Shown piece after piece: positions 8,323 to 16,671 of a stretch of DNA of 58,665 bases. Position 1 is the first letter of the stretch. The number at the start of each line of letters is the position of its first letter. This stretch comes from Flavobacterium bizetiae (GTDB lineage: Bacteria > Bacteroidota > Bacteroidia > Flavobacteriales > Flavobacteriaceae), in assembly GCF_902804475.1 (NCBI RefSeq), contig NZ_CADCSU010000121.1:1-58665 (forward strand), given 5' to 3'. Both the position numbers and the translations under genes were made by a program. The notes beneath the pieces were generated by a model. That model was not told the origin of the DNA. It was given only the letters and a program-made list of their open reading frames with translations, and ran no database searches.

Positions 8323-8817
8323 TTATTTCTTGCCGATTTCTACAATCTCCAGATCTTTTATTTTATCGTCATCAATTACAAATCGTAACATGGTTCTTAC
8401 CTGATGAAATCCGCTTTTTCCTGCTGCACCGGGATTCATGTGCAATAGATTGTTCTTTTTATCGAACATTACTTTTAGAATATGCGAATGCCCGCAGATA
8501 AATAATTTTGGCGGATTTGAAGCCATTTCTTCTCTAATTGCCGGATTGTATTTCCCCGGATAACCGCCAATATGGGTAATCCAAACAGATACATTTTCAC
8601 ATAAAAAACGATTGTGCAAAGGAAATTCTAATCGGGCTTGTGCATCATCGATATTACCATAAACGCAACGTAAAGGTTTAAGCTTTTTTATAGTGTCGGT
8701 TACGTGCAAATCTCCAATATCTCCCGCATGCCAAACCTCATCGGCCTGATTTACATATTTTAAAATAGTATCATCAATATGACTATGAGTATCGGAAAGT
8801 AGCAAGATTTTTTTCAT
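8323..8817 (-). CDS. YfcE/MJ0936-type metallophosphoesterase
   Basis: I chose the ATG at 8817, which gives 164 aa starting MKKILLLSDTHSH. The open frame extends to 8946, but that extension is translated from the AAGGTTCAAAGG repeat and looks like noise. Metal-binding motifs are D9 and H11 in SDTHSH, GDIGD, GNIDD, and GHSH near the C-terminus. Family members hydrolyse phosphodiesters with two metal ions, and the natural substrate is unknown. The stop codon lies just after that of the convergent kinase gene, leaving no room for a terminator. Confidence 0.88.
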   Translation of the reverse strand: MKKILLLSDTHSHIDDTILKYVNQADEVWHAGDIGDLHVTDTIKKLKPLRCVYGNIDDAQARLEFPLHNRFLCENVSVWITHIGGYPGKYNPAIREEMASNPPKLFICGHSHILKVMFDKKNNLLHMNPGAAGKSGFHQVRTMLRFVIDDDKIKDLEIVEIGKK

Positions 8818-8820
8818 TCT

Positions 8821-8915
8821 TTTTTGAGGTGCAAAGTTTAAGAGGCGCAAAGGTACAAAGGATTTTTGTTTAAAATTAGGTACAAAGGCGCAAAGGTTCA
8901 AAGGGACAAAGGTTT
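8821..8915. repeat. AAGGTTCAAAGG-type repeat upstream of the phosphoesterase
   Basis: This contains GGTGCAAAG, GGCGCAAAGGTACAAAGG, GGTACAAAGGCGCAAAGG and TTCAAAGGGACAAAGG. The opposite-strand form lies at 9008-9090, so the two arms form a large imperfect inverted repeat across the divergent phosphoesterase/truA gap. On the minus strand CAAAGGTA (8848-8855) reads TACCTTTG, a match to the -7 promoter consensus 31 bases upstream of the phosphoesterase start. Confidence 0.6.
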
Positions 8916-9007
8916 CTTTTAAGTTGATATTTCTGGAGAGACGCACTGCTGTGCGTCTCTACCATAAAAAAACACAAAATTAGAATCTTAGAATTACAGT
9001 CAATTCA

Positions 9008-9090
9008 AAAACCTCTGAACCTTTGAACCTTTGCGCCTTTGAACCTATAAAGAAATCTTTGTACCTTTGCCCCTCAGAACCTCTGTCCCT
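9008..9090. repeat. CCTTTGAACCTTTG-type repeat upstream of truA
   Basis: This is the reverse-complement arm of the repeat at 8821-8915, with words CCTTTGAACCTTTGCGCC, TTTGAACC and GTACCTTTGCCCCTC. It ends 6 bases before the truA start. Confidence 0.6.
9038..9069 (+). promoter_or_regulatory. Putative truA promoter inside the repeat
   Basis: TTTG at 9038-9041 and TACCTTTG at 9062-9069 are separated by 20 bases, matching the Bacteroidota -33 (TTTG/TTG) and -7 (TAnnTTTG) spacing. Transcription would start a short distance before the ATG at 9096. Both boxes consist of repeat sequence. Confidence 0.5.
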
Positions 9091-9095
9091 TAAAA

Positions 9096-9836
9096 ATGAG
9101 ATATTTTATTCAATTTGCCTATAACGGAACACATTATCACGGATGGCAATTTCAGCCTAACGCTTCTTCTGTTCAGAAAACTTTAAACAAAGCACTTTCG
9201 GTTTTACTGAATGCTCCTATAAATGCAATGGGTGCCGGAAGAACTGATACTGGCGTTCATGCCCGGGAAATGTATGCGCATTTTGATTTTGATACCACAA
9301 TTGATGTTCCGACTTTAATACATAAGCTGAATTCGTATTTGCCAAAAGACATTGCGATTTTTGATATTATTTTGGTTCAGGATGAGGCGCATTGTCGATT
9401 TGATGCGACTAAAAGAACTTATGAATACCATATCAATACTGTTAAAAATCCGTTTTTGCAGGAATTGAGTTGGTATTTTAATCAAAAATTAGACGTAGAT
9501 TTGATGAATGAAGCTGCGAAAATCTTACTGAATCATACGGATTTTCAATGTTTTTCGAAGGTAAATACAGATGTAAATACTTTTGATTGCACGGTTTTTG
9601 AAGCGTATTGGAAAATAAAAAACAAGAACCTGATTTTTACCATTTCGGCAAACAGGTTTTTACGAAATATGGTTCGCTCTATTGTAGGCACTTTGGTCAA
9701 TATAGGTTTACACAAAATTTCTCTAACTGATTTTGAAAATATCATTGCCAGTAAAAGTCGAGAAAAAGCCGGTTTTTCGGTTCCGGCGCACGGATTATAT
9801 TTAACCGAAATTAATTACGATTACATCATAAAATAG
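9096..9836 (+). CDS. truA: tRNA pseudouridine(38-40) synthase TruA
   Basis: TruA converts U38-U40 of the tRNA anticodon stem-loop to pseudouridine. The 246-aa length is usual. The catalytic aspartate is D51 in GAGRTDTGVHA, and the conserved FLRNMVRSIVGTLVNIG segment is near residues 187-203. The stop codon TAG is also the first three bases of the structured element that follows, so the 3' end of the mRNA includes that element. Confidence 0.97.
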   Translation: MRYFIQFAYNGTHYHGWQFQPNASSVQKTLNKALSVLLNAPINAMGAGRTDTGVHAREMYAHFDFDTTIDVPTLIHKLNSYLPKDIAIFDIILVQDEAHCRFDATKRTYEYHINTVKNPFLQELSWYFNQKLDVDLMNEAAKILLNHTDFQCFSKVNTDVNTFDCTVFEAYWKIKNKNLIFTISANRFLRNMVRSIVGTLVNIGLHKISLTDFENIIASKSREKAGFSVPAHGLYLTEINYDYIIK

Positions 9837-9973
9837 CCCTGATTGCAGTGAAAAGCTTTTTTGAGAAAAATGTAGTTTTTGTGTTTTTATGAAGCGACCA
9901 GCGGAAGCTTTATAAAAACAGTACAAAAACACATTTTTGAGAAAAACTTGTAACGAAAAGCAGGATTAGCTCC
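9834..9973 (+). ncRNA. Structured intergenic element, copy A (TAGCCC...GATTAGCTCC)
   Basis: The left end TAGCCCTGATTGCAGTG and right end AGCAGGATTAGCTCC match the ends of the copies at 22790, 34025 and (inverted) 16708. Between them is a long variable hairpin: GTTTTTATGAAGC pairs imperfectly with GCTTTATAAAAAC, with an outer arm around TGTAGTTTTTGTG and GTACAAAAACACA. It fills nearly the whole truA/ABC gap. I read it as a structured RNA or palindromic repeat family of Flavobacteria, possibly the reported Flavo-1 RNA motif. I could not test that. Confidence 0.5.
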
Positions 9974-9982
9974 TTAAAATAA

Positions 9983-11737
9983 ATGAAAGCAAAAGCATTT
10001 GATACCGGATTATTCAAACGAATTTTAAAATATACTAAACCTTATAAATGGCGCTACTATGGCGTTATTATTTTTGCAATTTCTTTATCGATTTTTGCTG
10101 CCCTTCGCCCCTATTTATTAAAACAAACGGTCGACGGCTATATCAAGACGCATGATAAGGAAGGTTTGCTAATGTACATTGTTTTGATGGGAGTGGTTCT
10201 TTTGATGGAAGTTTTCTCTCAGTTTTATTTTGTGTACTGGGCAAACTGGCTGGGACAGGATATTGTAAAAGACATTCGTACGAAACTTTTTAAGCACATT
10301 TTGAGTTTTAGAATGAAATATTTCGACTTGGTTCCGGTTGGGCAATTGGTAACCAGATCGGTTTCGGACATTGAATCGATTGCGCGTATTTTTAGTCAGG
10401 GTTTGTTCATGATCATTAGTGACTTGATGAAAATGCTGGTGGTTTTGATTTTTATGTTTTACATGAACTGGAAACTTACCTGGATTGTGGTGGTTGCAAT
10501 GCCTATTCTGGTTTTTATTACCCGAATTTTTCAGCGTAAAATGCAGGTGGCTTTTGAGGAAGTTCGTACGCAAATTGCCAATATGAATTCGTTTGTACAG
10601 GAACGTGTTACGGGAATGAAGATTGTACAGCTTTTTAACCGTGAGAAAATTGAGGCCGAAAACTTTAAGGAAATCAATAATAAACACCGCGTTGCGTGGA
10701 TTAAAACGATTTTATACAACTCGATCTTTTTTCCGATTGCTGATATTATTTCGTCTATTACTTTAGGATTGGTGGTCGTTTACGGAGGATTTAAAATCCT
10801 GAACGGGGATCATTTTACGACTTTTGGAGATTTATTTTCGTATACAATGTTTATCGGGATGTTGTTTAACCCATTGCGTCAGATTGCGGATAAGTTTAAT
10901 GAGATGCAATTAGGAATGATTGCGGCCAATCGTGTTTTTGATATTATAGATACTCAGGATCATATTCAGGATACGGGAACGCTTGAAGCTCCGGTTTTTG
11001 AAGGAAAAATTGAATTTAAGGATGTTCGTTTTAGTTATATTCCGGAAGAGGAAGTGATAAAAGGAATTGATTTATCTGTAGATTCAGGACAAACTGTTGC
11101 TATTGTAGGTTCTACAGGAGCCGGAAAATCGACTATTATAAATTTACTGAATCGTTTTTATGAGATCAACAGCGGAACTATTTTTATTGATGGTCATAAT
11201 ATAGAGCACTATACGCTGGCTTCTTTAAGAAAACAAATTGCGGTGGTTTTGCAGGATGTATTTTTGTTTGCTGATACTATTTATAACAACATTACTTTGC
11301 ATAATCCTGAAATTACGCGTGAGAAGGTGCTTGATGCTGCAAAAAAAATTGGTGTACACGATTTTATCATGAGTTTGCCGGATAATTATGATTTTGATGT
11401 TAAGGAACGTGGTGTGATGCTTTCGTCAGGACAACGCCAGTTAATTGCGTTTTTGAGATCGTATGTAAGTAATCCGAGTATTTTGATTTTGGATGAAGCT
11501 ACGTCCTCTATAGATACGTATTCTGAAGAATTGATTCAGCGCGCGACCGAAACGATTACCAAAGGAAGAACTTCGATTATTATTGCGCATAGATTGGCTA
11601 CAATTGTAAATGCAGATAAGATCATTGTTATGGATAAAGGCTTAATTGTAGAGCAGGGAACACATCAGGAATTGTTAAATAAAGTCGACGGTTACTACAA
11701 AAATCTCTATGACTCTCAATTTTCTGTCGCCAACTGA
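9983..11737 (+). CDS. ABC transporter, fused permease and ATPase
   Basis: This 584-aa half-transporter has an N-terminal six-helix transmembrane domain (about 20-310) and a C-terminal ATPase. Walker A is GSTGAGKS at 376-383, the signature is LSSGQ at 480-484, and Walker B ends in D504 with catalytic E505 (ILILDEA). The H-loop is in IIAHRLATI. The layout is that of MsbA/MdlB-like homodimeric exporters. The substrate (lipid, drug or peptide) cannot be decided from sequence. It follows truA across the structured element. Confidence 0.93.
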   Translation: MKAKAFDTGLFKRILKYTKPYKWRYYGVIIFAISLSIFAALRPYLLKQTVDGYIKTHDKEGLLMYIVLMGVVLLMEVFSQFYFVYWANWLGQDIVKDIRTKLFKHILSFRMKYFDLVPVGQLVTRSVSDIESIARIFSQGLFMIISDLMKMLVVLIFMFYMNWKLTWIVVVAMPILVFITRIFQRKMQVAFEEVRTQIANMNSFVQERVTGMKIVQLFNREKIEAENFKEINNKHRVAWIKTILYNSIFFPIADIISSITLGLVVVYGGFKILNGDHFTTFGDLFSYTMFIGMLFNPLRQIADKFNEMQLGMIAANRVFDIIDTQDHIQDTGTLEAPVFEGKIEFKDVRFSYIPEEEVIKGIDLSVDSGQTVAIVGSTGAGKSTIINLLNRFYEINSGTIFIDGHNIEHYTLASLRKQIAVVLQDVFLFADTIYNNITLHNPEITREKVLDAAKKIGVHDFIMSLPDNYDFDVKERGVMLSSGQRQLIAFLRSYVSNPSILILDEATSSIDTYSEELIQRATETITKGRTSIIIAHRLATIVNADKIIVMDKGLIVEQGTHQELLNKVDGYYKNLYDSQFSVAN

Positions 11738-11845
11738 AATTTGAAATGCTAAAAAAGTTCTTAAAAAAGTTAAATTAGCGTTATAGGAATCATAAAACTG
11801 GTGCTTGGCAGTCAAAGGGATAGCATTCCTTTTTTTTGAATTATT

Positions 11846-11853
11846 TATCTTTG
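11846..11853 (+). promoter_or_regulatory. Putative -7 element (TATCTTTG) of the HNH gene
   Basis: Exact TAnnTTTG match 15 bases before ATG 11869. It lies inside the longer open frame that begins at 11836, so it argues for the downstream start. Confidence 0.5.
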
Positions 11854-11868
11854 AGAGACAAATATCAA

Positions 11869-12465
11869 ATGAAAAAGAAAATGCCACAAAATAGATTTTA
11901 TCCAAACGAACAGTTCAAAGAAATAGAAATAAACGCCTCATTACAACTTAGATATGCCATTTCAAACAAAGGTCGCTTAATAAGCTTTTCTGATGAAATA
12001 CAAAACGGACGTCTTTTAAAAGGCGGTTTAAGTGACGGTTACCCAACTTTTAGATTTAAGGTTAAGAAAGACGACAAGATCGTTAATAAATACCTTTTTT
12101 TATACAAATTAGTGGCTCACTATTTTATCCCAAAAACATCCGAAGAACAAACTTATGTATTGCATCTGGATTATAACAGAAGTAATGATGATGTGAATAA
12201 TTTACGCTGGGCAACAAAAGCCGAAATGATGGCGCACAGCCGCAAAAGTCCGCGTGTGATTCAGGCCAAAAAGAATCTGATCGAACACAACTTAAAAGCA
12301 GATGGAAGAAAATTAACAACTACTAAAGTAATGTTAATCAAGAAAATCCTTGCGCGACCTGAACAAAAAACCCGTCTAAAAATGATTGCCAAACAATTTG
12401 GCGTAAGCGAAATGCAAATACGACGTATTGCCAGCGGTGAAAACTGGGGACACGTAAAGGTTTAA
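11869..12465 (+). CDS. Stand-alone HNH endonuclease-like protein with C-terminal HTH
   Basis: I chose ATG 11869 (198 aa, MKKKMPQNRF) over 11836 because the promoter motif lies between them. Residues about 10-60 resemble the NUMOD4-like region (YAISNKGRLISFSDEIQNG). Next comes an HNH_3-type core (KLVAHYFIP, then HLDYNRSNDDVNNLRWAT, about 92-125). The C-terminal part looks like a DNA-binding helix-turn-helix (MIAKQFGVSEMQIRRIASG, about 173-191). Such proteins resemble homing endonucleases, but no intron or intein surrounds it. The DxN residues expected after the histidine are DYN instead of DGN. A role in DNA cleavage is inferred. Confidence 0.7.
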   Translation: MKKKMPQNRFYPNEQFKEIEINASLQLRYAISNKGRLISFSDEIQNGRLLKGGLSDGYPTFRFKVKKDDKIVNKYLFLYKLVAHYFIPKTSEEQTYVLHLDYNRSNDDVNNLRWATKAEMMAHSRKSPRVIQAKKNLIEHNLKADGRKLTTTKVMLIKKILARPEQKTRLKMIAKQFGVSEMQIRRIASGENWGHVKV

Positions 12466-12637
12466 TTGTGAATTATGAATTGTGAATTATCAATGTATTT
12501 CACTCTGAGCGAAGTCGAAGAGCTTTTCATCTCGAAAGGTCTTCGACTTCGCTTTGTTAATGAAAGTTTTATTTTGCAGATTTAGAAGATAAAAGATAAT
12601 TTTAAATTAATAATTCATAATTAACAATTCACAATTC
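12463..12637. repeat. Nested inverted repeats in the HNH/lpdA gap
   Basis: The gap 12466-12805 has no gene. AATTGTGAATTATGAATTGT at its left is mirrored by AATTCATAATTAACAATTCA at 12611-12630. Inside is a perfect 12-bp hairpin arm pair, GCGAAGTCGAAG (12509-12520) and CTTCGACTTCGC (12541-12552). The AT-rich arms resemble those at 34831-34922. These look like dispersed intergenic repeats, and the inner hairpin could act as a terminator for the HNH gene. Confidence 0.6.
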
Positions 12638-12805
12638 GCACAATCTAGGTGAAAAGATCAAAATCTGTGTGGGTAAAAATAAAATTTCAGGTGTTTTTTA
12701 AAATAATTCCTTAAATTCGCAATCACAAATAACAAAAGAATAAATCGAAAAATGAGTTTCGGAATTAAACTTCATTTTCGGTAATAAATACTAAAAACCA
12801 AAAAG

Positions 12806-14194
12806 ATGAAATACGACGTTATTGTTTTAGGAAGTGGTCCTGGCGGATATGTAACAGCGATTAGAGCTTCGCAATTAGGCTTTAAAGTTGCTGTAGTTGA
12901 AAAAGAAAACCTTGGTGGTGTATGTTTAAACTGGGGATGTATCCCAACTAAAGCATTACTTAAATCAGCTCAGGTTTTTGATTACTTAAAACACGCTTCT
13001 GACTACGGATTAAAAGTTTCTGAATTCGATAAAGATTTCCCTGCAGTTGTACAACGTAGCCGTAGTGTTGCTGACGGAATGAGCAAAGGAGTTCAGTTCT
13101 TGATGAAGAAAAACAAAATTGACGTTATTGAAGGTTTTGGAAAACTAAAACCAGGAAAAAAACTTGACGTTACAGATAAAGACAATAAAGTTACTGAATA
13201 TAGCGCTGACCATATTATCATCGCAACTGGTGCTCGTTCTCGTGAGTTGCCAAACTTACCACAAGATGGTGTAAAAGTAATTGGTTACAGACAAGCAATG
13301 ACATTACCAACACAACCAAAATCTATGATTATTGTAGGTTCTGGAGCTATTGGAGTTGAGTTTGCTCATTTCTACAACTCAATGGGAACTGAAGTTACTA
13401 TTGTAGAATTTATGCCAAACATTGTTCCTGTTGAAGATGAGGATATCTCTAAACAAATGGAGCGTTCTATGAAAAAAGCCGGAGTAAAAATTATGACCAA
13501 CTCTTCTGTTGAAAAAATTGACACTACCGGAACTGGAGTAAAAGCTACTGTAAAAACAGCAAAAGGAGAAGAAATTCTTGAGGCTGACATCGTACTTTCT
13601 GCAGTTGGAATTAAAACTAACATCGAAAACATAGGTTTAGAAGAAGTTGGGATTGCTGTTGACAGAGATAAAATCTTAGTAAACGCTTTTAACGCAACTA
13701 ATATTCCTGGATACTACGCAATTGGAGACGTTACTCCTGGACAAGCTTTGGCTCACGTAGCATCTGCTGAAGGAATTAACTGTGTAGAGAAAATTGCTGG
13801 TTTACACGTAGACCCAATCGATTACGGAAACGTTCCTGGTTGTACTTACGCAACTCCGGAAATTGCTTCTGTAGGTTTAACTGAAAAACAAGCTAAAGAA
13901 AAAGGATACGAATTAAAAATTGGTAAATTCCCTTTCTCAGCTTCAGGAAAAGCAAAAGCTGCCGGTGCTGCTGACGGATTCGTAAAAGTAATCTTTGATG
14001 CTAAATACGGAGAATGGTTAGGATGCCACATGATTGGTGCTGGTGTTACAGATATGATTGCTGAAGCAGTTGTAGCTCGTAAACTAGAAACTACAGGTCA
14101 TGAAATCCTTAAATCTATCCACCCTCACCCAACAATGAGCGAGGCTGTTATGGAAGCTGTAGCTGATGCTTACGGCGAAGTAATTCACTTGTAA
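12806..14194 (+). CDS. lpdA: Dihydrolipoyl dehydrogenase (E3)
   Basis: This 462-aa FAD enzyme reoxidises the dihydrolipoyl groups of 2-oxoacid dehydrogenase complexes (pyruvate, 2-oxoglutarate, branched-chain) or the glycine cleavage system. The N-terminal FAD motif is GSGPGGY, the redox-active disulfide is C40-C45 (GGVCLNWGCIPTK), the NAD motif is GSGAIGVEFA (about 178-187), and the C-terminal HPHPTMSEA carries the catalytic His. Codon use (Lys AAA, Glu GAA, many GGA) suggests high expression. The complex partners are not in the window. TAAATTCG at 12712-12719 is a near-match promoter element, well upstream. Confidence 0.97.
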   Translation: MKYDVIVLGSGPGGYVTAIRASQLGFKVAVVEKENLGGVCLNWGCIPTKALLKSAQVFDYLKHASDYGLKVSEFDKDFPAVVQRSRSVADGMSKGVQFLMKKNKIDVIEGFGKLKPGKKLDVTDKDNKVTEYSADHIIIATGARSRELPNLPQDGVKVIGYRQAMTLPTQPKSMIIVGSGAIGVEFAHFYNSMGTEVTIVEFMPNIVPVEDEDISKQMERSMKKAGVKIMTNSSVEKIDTTGTGVKATVKTAKGEEILEADIVLSAVGIKTNIENIGLEEVGIAVDRDKILVNAFNATNIPGYYAIGDVTPGQALAHVASAEGINCVEKIAGLHVDPIDYGNVPGCTYATPEIASVGLTEKQAKEKGYELKIGKFPFSASGKAKAAGAADGFVKVIFDAKYGEWLGCHMIGAGVTDMIAEAVVARKLETTGHEILKSIHPHPTMSEAVMEAVADAYGEVIHL

Positions 14195-14250
14195 AAATAT
14201 TGTATTGATGCTTTTGCGTCAATGCGAGTTACATATTATTTTCAATTTAA

Positions 14251-14287
14251 AAAATCCGGTTTGCGAAAGCAAGTCGGATTTTTTTTG
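14251..14287 (+). terminator. Terminator after lpdA (ATCCG...CGGAT family)
   Basis: AAAATCCG pairs with CGGATTTT, with GTTTGCGAAAGCAAGT between, followed by a T-run. It is the first of four similar terminators between 14.2 and 16.7 kb. Confidence 0.8.
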
Positions 14288-14401
14288 TTTTTATAAAATA
14301 CCTAATTCCCCTTTATTCATCATTTTATATTAGCCTGCAAAGACAAACAAAATAGTAACCTTTTCAAATAAAACAAAAACAGATTTATAATAATAAAATG
14401 A

Positions 14402-14409
14402 TATTTTTG
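14402..14409 (+). promoter_or_regulatory. Putative -7 element (TATTTTTG) of the TPM gene
   Basis: Exact TAnnTTTG match 22 bases before ATG 14432. Confidence 0.5.
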
Positions 14410-14431
14410 CAGCACCCAAATTTACGCTCAG

Positions 14432-14920
14432 ATGAAAAGACTATTACTTATAATTGCCATTTGTTTTCTATTACCCAACACCTTTTTTGCTCAAAATTCA
14501 GGCACCGAAAACACTTTTTCAAAATCGTATGGTTATCTAAACGATTTCGAAAAAATACTAACTTCAAGTCAAATTGCGACTTTAAACAATACTCTTAAAG
14601 CATCTGAAAAGAAAACAGGCCATAAAATTATTGTAGTCACCATTTCTTCTATAAAACCTTATGCGAATGTTCCTGAATATGCCGCTACATTAGAAAGCTA
14701 TCTTTATAATAATTTAAAACTAAATCCCACCATTTTACTTGTATTGAGTAAAGAACTGCGACAAATTCAAATTCAAAGCAGCCATAAAGGACTTAACAAA
14801 CTGAGCCAGGAAGAAACCAAAACGATTATAAGCAATTTTGCAATACCTGAATTTAAAAAAGGAGATTTTTATAAAGGCTTAGAAAGTGCCGTAAACCAAA
14901 TAATAAAAAAACTCGAATAG
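14432..14920 (+). CDS. Secreted TPM-domain protein (Psb32/MOLO-1 type)
   Basis: The 162-aa protein has a signal peptide (1-20, ending FFAQ) and one TPM domain (about 32-155). The conserved start of the domain is LNDFEKILTSSQIATLNNTL, followed by a central strand HKIIVVTI. TPM proteins are exported or membrane-attached and some have phosphatase activity. The usual C-terminal membrane helix or Gly-rich tail is absent, so this form is probably periplasmic and soluble. It has its own promoter motif and terminator and so is likely monocistronic. Confidence 0.82.
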   Translation: MKRLLLIIAICFLLPNTFFAQNSGTENTFSKSYGYLNDFEKILTSSQIATLNNTLKASEKKTGHKIIVVTISSIKPYANVPEYAATLESYLYNNLKLNPTILLVLSKELRQIQIQSSHKGLNKLSQEETKTIISNFAIPEFKKGDFYKGLESAVNQIIKKLE

Positions 14921-14944
14921 AATCAAAACATATATTTTCACACC

Positions 14945-14976
14945 ATCCGATTTGCATTTGTAAATCGGTTTTTTTT
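14945..14976 (+). terminator. Terminator after the TPM gene
   Basis: CCGATTT (14947-14953) pairs with AAATCGG (14962-14968), followed by eight T. Its stem shares the word ATCCGATTTG with the terminators at 15853 and 16672. Confidence 0.85.
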
Positions 14977-15092
14977 ATTCTTAAAAACCGCAACTACTTA
15001 AAACATTCATAAAATCAGTAATTACTTTTTTTCCTTTCTTACAAAAAATTTATATTTACGTGATAAGAAATAATTATTCTAAAATATCAGTA

Positions 15093-15842
15093 ATGGAAAA
15101 TACACCAATATTTTTTGCAGACGGAGAAAGTCCAAAAATGATCGACGCATTCAAAAAAGCTCAGGAAAATTTTAAATATTTCTGGCGAGAATTATCATGG
15201 GAATATCGCCGAATAGTTCCGGCACTTGATGTAGCCTGCGTAAAACTAGCCTTTACACAGGAAATTAATAACGAGACTGTTGTAGAACATATGTGGATCA
15301 ATGAGATTAATTTTGATGGCGAAAAAATAAAAGGCATCTTAGTTAATGATCCTAACGAATTAACCAATGTTGTAAATGGCGAATATGTCGAAATTCCGGC
15401 AAATCAAATCAGCGATTGGTTATTCGTTACTCAGGACAAAACATACGGAGGGTTTACCATACAAGCCATGCGATCAGAAATGAACGAAGCCGAAAGAGAA
15501 GATCATGACGCCGCCTGGGGATTGAATTTTGGAGATTACAATGATATTCTTGTTGCCTACGAGCAAAAAGAAAAACCTGAAAACCTCACAGAACATCCGA
15601 TGAGCCAAAACATGCAGGAAAGTCTTTTAGAATTTATAAAATCAAACCCGAACGAACTTACTGCTCAGGACGAACTAGGATATACTTTCCTGCACCGCGA
15701 AGCAATTGCAGGAAACAGTACAACGGTAAAAGTACTATTAGATTCAGGCGCAGATATAAATGCCAGAACACACAACAATAAAACGGCCTTAGATTTTGCC
15801 GAACAACTAAAATGGGAACATTTAATTCCCATCTTAAAATAA
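15093..15842 (+). CDS. DUF2314 domain protein with C-terminal ankyrin repeats
   Basis: I chose the ATG at 15093 (MENTPIFFADG, 249 aa). The longer frame starts with GTG at 15060, which coincides with a promoter-like TATATTTACG. Residues about 10-150 match DUF2314 (a YegJ-like domain, with TYGGFTIQAMRSEM and HDAAWGLNFGD). Residues about 185-249 hold roughly two ankyrin repeats (GYTFLHREAIAGNSTTVKVL, then NNKTALDFAEQ). No signal peptide is present, so it is cytoplasmic. DUF2314 and ankyrin proteins are frequent among immunity proteins of polymorphic toxin systems, but no toxin is adjacent. Function is unknown. Confidence 0.78.
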   Translation: MENTPIFFADGESPKMIDAFKKAQENFKYFWRELSWEYRRIVPALDVACVKLAFTQEINNETVVEHMWINEINFDGEKIKGILVNDPNELTNVVNGEYVEIPANQISDWLFVTQDKTYGGFTIQAMRSEMNEAEREDHDAAWGLNFGDYNDILVAYEQKEKPENLTEHPMSQNMQESLLEFIKSNPNELTAQDELGYTFLHREAIAGNSTTVKVLLDSGADINARTHNNKTALDFAEQLKWEHLIPILK

Positions 15843-15852
15843 TAACATTCAA

Positions 15853-15885
15853 AAATCCGATTTGTGAAAGCAAGTCGGATTTTTT
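15853..15885 (+). terminator. Terminator after the DUF2314-ankyrin gene
   Basis: AAATCCGATTT and AAGTCGGATTT form the stem around GTGAAAGC, followed by a T-run. It is almost the same sequence as the lpdA terminator. Confidence 0.85.
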
Positions 15886-16022
15886 GTTTGATATTCCCCC
15901 ACTCTGCACGATAAAAAACAACATTACAAAATATAGAAATCCTAAATTTTCTTTTTAAATTAGACTAAACAATATCACTCTTAAAGAGATATTTTATAAA
16001 GTCTCATATTTAAACCAGAAAC

Positions 16023-16667
16023 ATGACATTAGACGAATACAAAAAACAATTTTCAGAAGACGATGCTGTTGGCTGGATGGCTATAGATCAGGAATTTGAA
16101 CGCCTTTATCCCAATCTGGAACCCAAACATTACGCACCTCCCATACCTTATATACTTGGCGGCGAAGATCCGCTTGACGGAATCAGCATTTACGAAAGCA
16201 AAAAACAAACAGATCACTTTCATTTTGTAACCTACGGCTTTTCGGAGTTGTATTACAACGAAGAAAAACTGGATGACGAATTTAGCAAATGGGGTTTCGA
16301 ACTTACCTTTAGACTAAAACCTTTCGAACCCGATAACGGAAACCCAAGCTGGGCCATTATAATGCTTCAAAACATTGCCAGATACGTATTCGACAGTGGC
16401 AACTGGTTTGAAGAATTTCATTACATGCCCGCAAATGGCCCAATCAGACTCGACACAGATACCGATATCACAGCTTTATTAATTGTTGCCGATCCCGAAA
16501 TCGAAAAGAAACAAACCCCACACGGCGAAGTTTCCTTTCTGCAAATCGTAGGAATCACCTCTGCCGAATACGAGCATCTTAAAGAAAATCCTGAAACTGC
16601 CGAGCAATTAGTCCATAAACTCAAAGAAAACAATCCGTTGCTCATTACAGATCTTACCAGAAAATAA
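16023..16667 (+). CDS. Suppressor-of-fused (SUFU) domain protein
   Basis: The 214-aa cytoplasmic protein matches the bacterial SUFU family. Recognisable segments are the start GWMAIDQEFERLYP, GGEDPLDGISIYES, HFHFVTYGFSELYYNE, GFELTFRL, and the C-terminal FLQIVGITSAEYEHL. Bacterial SUFU proteins are commonly proposed as immunity proteins of toxin systems. No toxin gene is visible nearby. It is flanked by terminators, so is probably transcribed alone. Confidence 0.88.
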   Translation: MTLDEYKKQFSEDDAVGWMAIDQEFERLYPNLEPKHYAPPIPYILGGEDPLDGISIYESKKQTDHFHFVTYGFSELYYNEEKLDDEFSKWGFELTFRLKPFEPDNGNPSWAIIMLQNIARYVFDSGNWFEEFHYMPANGPIRLDTDTDITALLIVADPEIEKKQTPHGEVSFLQIVGITSAEYEHLKENPETAEQLVHKLKENNPLLITDLTRK

Positions 16668-16671
16668 TTCC

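Noticed and set aside
8818..8946. Forty-three extra N-terminal residues of the phosphoesterase frame
   Set aside because: They are translated from the AAGGTTCAAAGG repeat, and the family's normal start MKKILLLSDTH is at 8817.
10169..10687. Long minus-strand open frame within the ABC transporter gene
   Set aside because: Composition (His/Asn-rich, unlike any neighbour) and full overlap with a well-supported gene make it an antisense shadow.
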